Assembly (NCBI GenBank): GCA_003452655.1
Contig: DMNR01000200.1
Location: 1 to 6,779 of the forward strand
Source: Actinomycetota bacterium
Lineage (GTDB): Bacteria > Actinomycetota > Actinomycetes > S36-B12 > UBA10799
Direction: 5' to 3'
DNA: 6,779 bases
The translations under genes and the position numbers were made by a program. The notes beneath the pieces were generated by a model that saw only the letters and a program-made list of their open reading frames with translations, was not told the origin of the DNA and searched no databases. This document shows positions 5,405-6,779 of this stretch, piece by piece (the stretch's first letter is position 1; every line of letters starts with the position of its first letter).

Positions 5405-5971
5405 ATGTTGCGTGCACCCAGACCCCGACCTCGCTCAACGCGGCTTGTCACGCTGTGCGCAGCTGTGGCGACTGTTGTCCTGGGAGCTGCTGTCTCGGTT
5501 GCCCCAGCGACGGGTTCGACCGCCCAGCCATCCGTTCAGTCGGTCGACACACGTGCCGCAATGGCTCGAGCAGGTGTGGGCTACGACGCACGACTGCTTG
5601 CTTTGATCAACGGAGCCCGACAAGCGGACGGTGTTCAACCACTGACGATGACTAAGAAACTAAGGAAGTCCGCGAAGAAGTGGTCGCGCGTGACTGCCCG
5701 AACCCAATCGTTGCGACACGATCCCAATCTGCGAGCCAGCGTCTCGCGGCGCGGCGGTTGTACCAATCTGCGCTCCTGGGGAGAGAACGTGGCGTACACC
5801 TCGAAGAGTGCCGATTCGATGTTCGCCATGTACATGAATTCACCGGGCCATCGGGCGAACATTCTGGATCCTGAGTTCCGCTTCGTTGGCGTCGGAACTG
5901 TCAACCGCGCCGCATCCTGGGGCGTCGTTCACTGGAACACCATGAAGTTCGTGACTGGTCGCTGCCGGTAG
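5405..5971 (+). CDS. Secreted CAP/SCP-domain protein (YkwD-like)
   Basis: Exported protein of the CAP superfamily (cysteine-rich secretory, antigen 5, PR-1), whose bacterial members are extracellular or envelope proteins of mostly unknown activity. The 188 residues start with an arginine-rich n-region and hydrophobic core (14-33), giving a signal peptide likely cut after the APA at 33-35 or nearby. The CAP domain runs from about residue 62 to the end: [17 protein letters not shown] (64-80), an alkaline helix with [10 protein letters not shown] (84-93), LRHDPNL with His105, [10 protein letters not shown] with Glu127, and [10 protein letters not shown] with His149. His/Glu/His are the conserved cavity residues of the family. 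Cys119 and Cys187 may form a disulfide. The gene follows the beta-propeller gene by 111 nt on the same strand, so the two exported proteins could be co-expressed, but the intervening leader suggests separate control. A specific substrate or partner cannot be inferred. Confidence 0.85.
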   Translation: MLRAPRPRPRSTRLVTLCAAVATVVLGAAVSVAPATGSTAQPSVQSVDTRAAMARAGVGYDARLLALINGARQADGVQPLTMTKKLRKSAKKWSRVTARTQSLRHDPNLRASVSRRGGCTNLRSWGENVAYTSKSADSMFAMYMNSPGHRANILDPEFRFVGVGTVNRAASWGVVHWNTMKFVTGRCR

Positions 5972-6018
5972 CATCCGAATTCCAGGTGCGGCATCCCGCA
6001 AGATTGTCTCGGCGTGGA

Positions 6019-6024
6019 TAGGCT
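6019..6024 (+). promoter_or_regulatory. Possible -10 element of thrS
   Basis: TAGGCT, preceded by GA, matches a common actinobacterial housekeeping -10 form and lies about 54 nt before the thrS ATG. No good -35 is visible at the usual distance, so the call is tentative. Confidence 0.3.
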
Positions 6025-6065
6025 CTCGCTGGCGGATCTGTCGGTCTTTCTTACTAGTAGTCAAT

Positions 6066-6070
6066 GGGAG
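6066..6070 (+). promoter_or_regulatory. Ribosome binding site of thrS
   Basis: GGGAG lies 7 nt before ATG 6078 and supports that start. Confidence 0.6.
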
Positions 6071-6077
6071 TTGGGGC

Positions 6078-6779
6078 ATGCCTTCGGTCACTGTGGTCTC
6101 CGGTGATGGCCAGGCGACGGAGTCGCTGCCTGAGGGCGCGACGTTCGCAGATCTGTTCACCGACAAAGCGGTGGTCGTGGCTCGGGTAAACGGTGAACTC
6201 AAGGACCTTGCGACTCAAGTTGAACCGGGTGATGTCGTTGAGCCCGTGCTGATCGACTCAGACGAGGGGCGAGCAGTGCTGCGTCACTCGACTGCACACG
6301 TCCTTGCCCAGGCGGTCCAGGACCTGTTCCCGGGAACAAAACTGGGTATCGGCCCGTTCATCAAGGATGGCTTCTACTACGACTTCGACCCCGAGCAACC
6401 GTTCACCCCGGAAGATCTTGCGGCGATCACCAAGCGGATGCAGCAGATCGTCAAGGAAGGTCAACTGTTCTCTCGCCGTGTAGTGAGCGAAGCCGAGGCC
6501 CGCGAAGAACTCGCCGGCGAACCTTTCAAGTGCGAACTGATCGGCTTGAAGGGCGGCACGCCTGCCGATGACGTGATGGAGGTTGGCGGCAATGAGCTCA
6601 CGATTTACGACAACCTCCACCAGCGCACCAAGGAGCGGGAATGGTCTGACCTGTGCCGTGGCCCGCATATTCCCAACACGAGGTTGATCCCGACCTTCAA
6701 GCTCATGCGGACAGCAGCTGCCTATTGGCGAGGCAGTGAGAAGAACCCATCCCTGCAACGCATCTACGGCACGGCATGG
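6078..6779 (+). CDS. thrS: Threonyl-tRNA synthetase, 5' part (cut by the window edge)
   Basis: Charges tRNA-Thr with threonine and, through its N-terminal editing domain, removes mischarged serine. The reading frame is open from ATG 6078 to the right edge, giving 234 of the usual 640-690 residues. Residues 1-61 form the TGS domain ([20 protein letters not shown] at its start). Residues 62 onward are the editing (second additional) domain, with the zinc-like HxxxH motif at His70/His74 in [28 protein letters not shown] (90-104) and Cys193/His197 in [11 protein letters not shown]; these match the editing-site residues of E. coli ThrRS. The last visible residues, [19 protein letters not shown], are the linker into the catalytic core, which is outside the window together with the class II motifs. 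The truncation is purely a window effect. No T-box-like leader is seen upstream. Confidence 0.96.
   Translation, partial: MPSVTVVSGDGQATESLPEGATFADLFTDKAVVVARVNGELKDLATQVEPGDVVEPVLIDSDEGRAVLRHSTAHVLAQAVQDLFPGTKLGIGPFIKDGFYYDFDPEQPFTPEDLAAITKRMQQIVKEGQLFSRRVVSEAEAREELAGEPFKCELIGLKGGTPADDVMEVGGNELTIYDNLHQRTKEREWSDLCRGPHIPNTRLIPTFKLMRTAAAYWRGSEKNPSLQRIYGTAW

Noticed and set aside
5972..6077. T-box riboswitch before thrS
   Set aside because: The leader is only about 106 nt and has no T-box sequence (AGGGTGGNACCGCG-like) or antiterminator; it holds at most a weak -10 and the RBS.
6258..6758. Minus-strand open frame of 166 codons
   Set aside because: Entirely antisense to thrS, whose TGS and editing-domain motifs are unmistakable in the plus frame.

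Overview
The window looks like an ordinary chromosomal stretch of a moderately GC-rich (about 60% by eye) actinomycete. The strongest taxonomic clue is a complete SsgB-type gene (SsgA-like family, known only from Actinomycetota, mostly sporulating or morphologically complex lineages). Strong Shine-Dalgarno boxes, a GTG start and actinobacterial-looking proteins fit this. I cannot name the genus.

Left third, plus strand: a two-gene operon for the p-aminobenzoate branch of folate synthesis. A short PabB-type aminodeoxychorismate synthase component I (162-1193) overlaps a fold-type IV PLP enzyme, most likely the aminodeoxychorismate lyase PabC (1190-2041), by ATGA. The amidotransferase partner (PabA/TrpG) is not in the window. 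This operon converges, with an 11-nt gap, on a minus-strand pair: an ssgB-like cell-division gene (3659 to 3219) followed after 50 nt by an FMN-dependent alpha-hydroxy-acid oxidase/dehydrogenase (3168 to 2053). Upstream of ssgB is a sequence resembling a SigB/SigH-class stress/sporulation promoter, immediately followed by a perfect 12-bp palindrome.

Right half, plus strand: a canonical tRNA-Val(CAC) with encoded CCA (3935-4011), then a secreted glucose/sorbosone-dehydrogenase-type beta-propeller protein (4061-5293), a secreted CAP/SCP-domain protein (5405-5971) preceded by a foldable leader, and the 5' part of thrS (6078 to the window end). The thrS reading frame is cut by the right edge and encodes the TGS and editing domains only.

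No mobile elements, CRISPR arrays, phage genes or defence genes were seen. The most interesting points are regulatory: the candidate ssgB promoter with its abutting palindrome, and the leader of the CAP gene, where two mutually exclusive helices compete for the region of the ribosome binding site. The ssgB/hydroxy-acid oxidase pairing is a modest functional lead. I do not see a new multi-gene system here.
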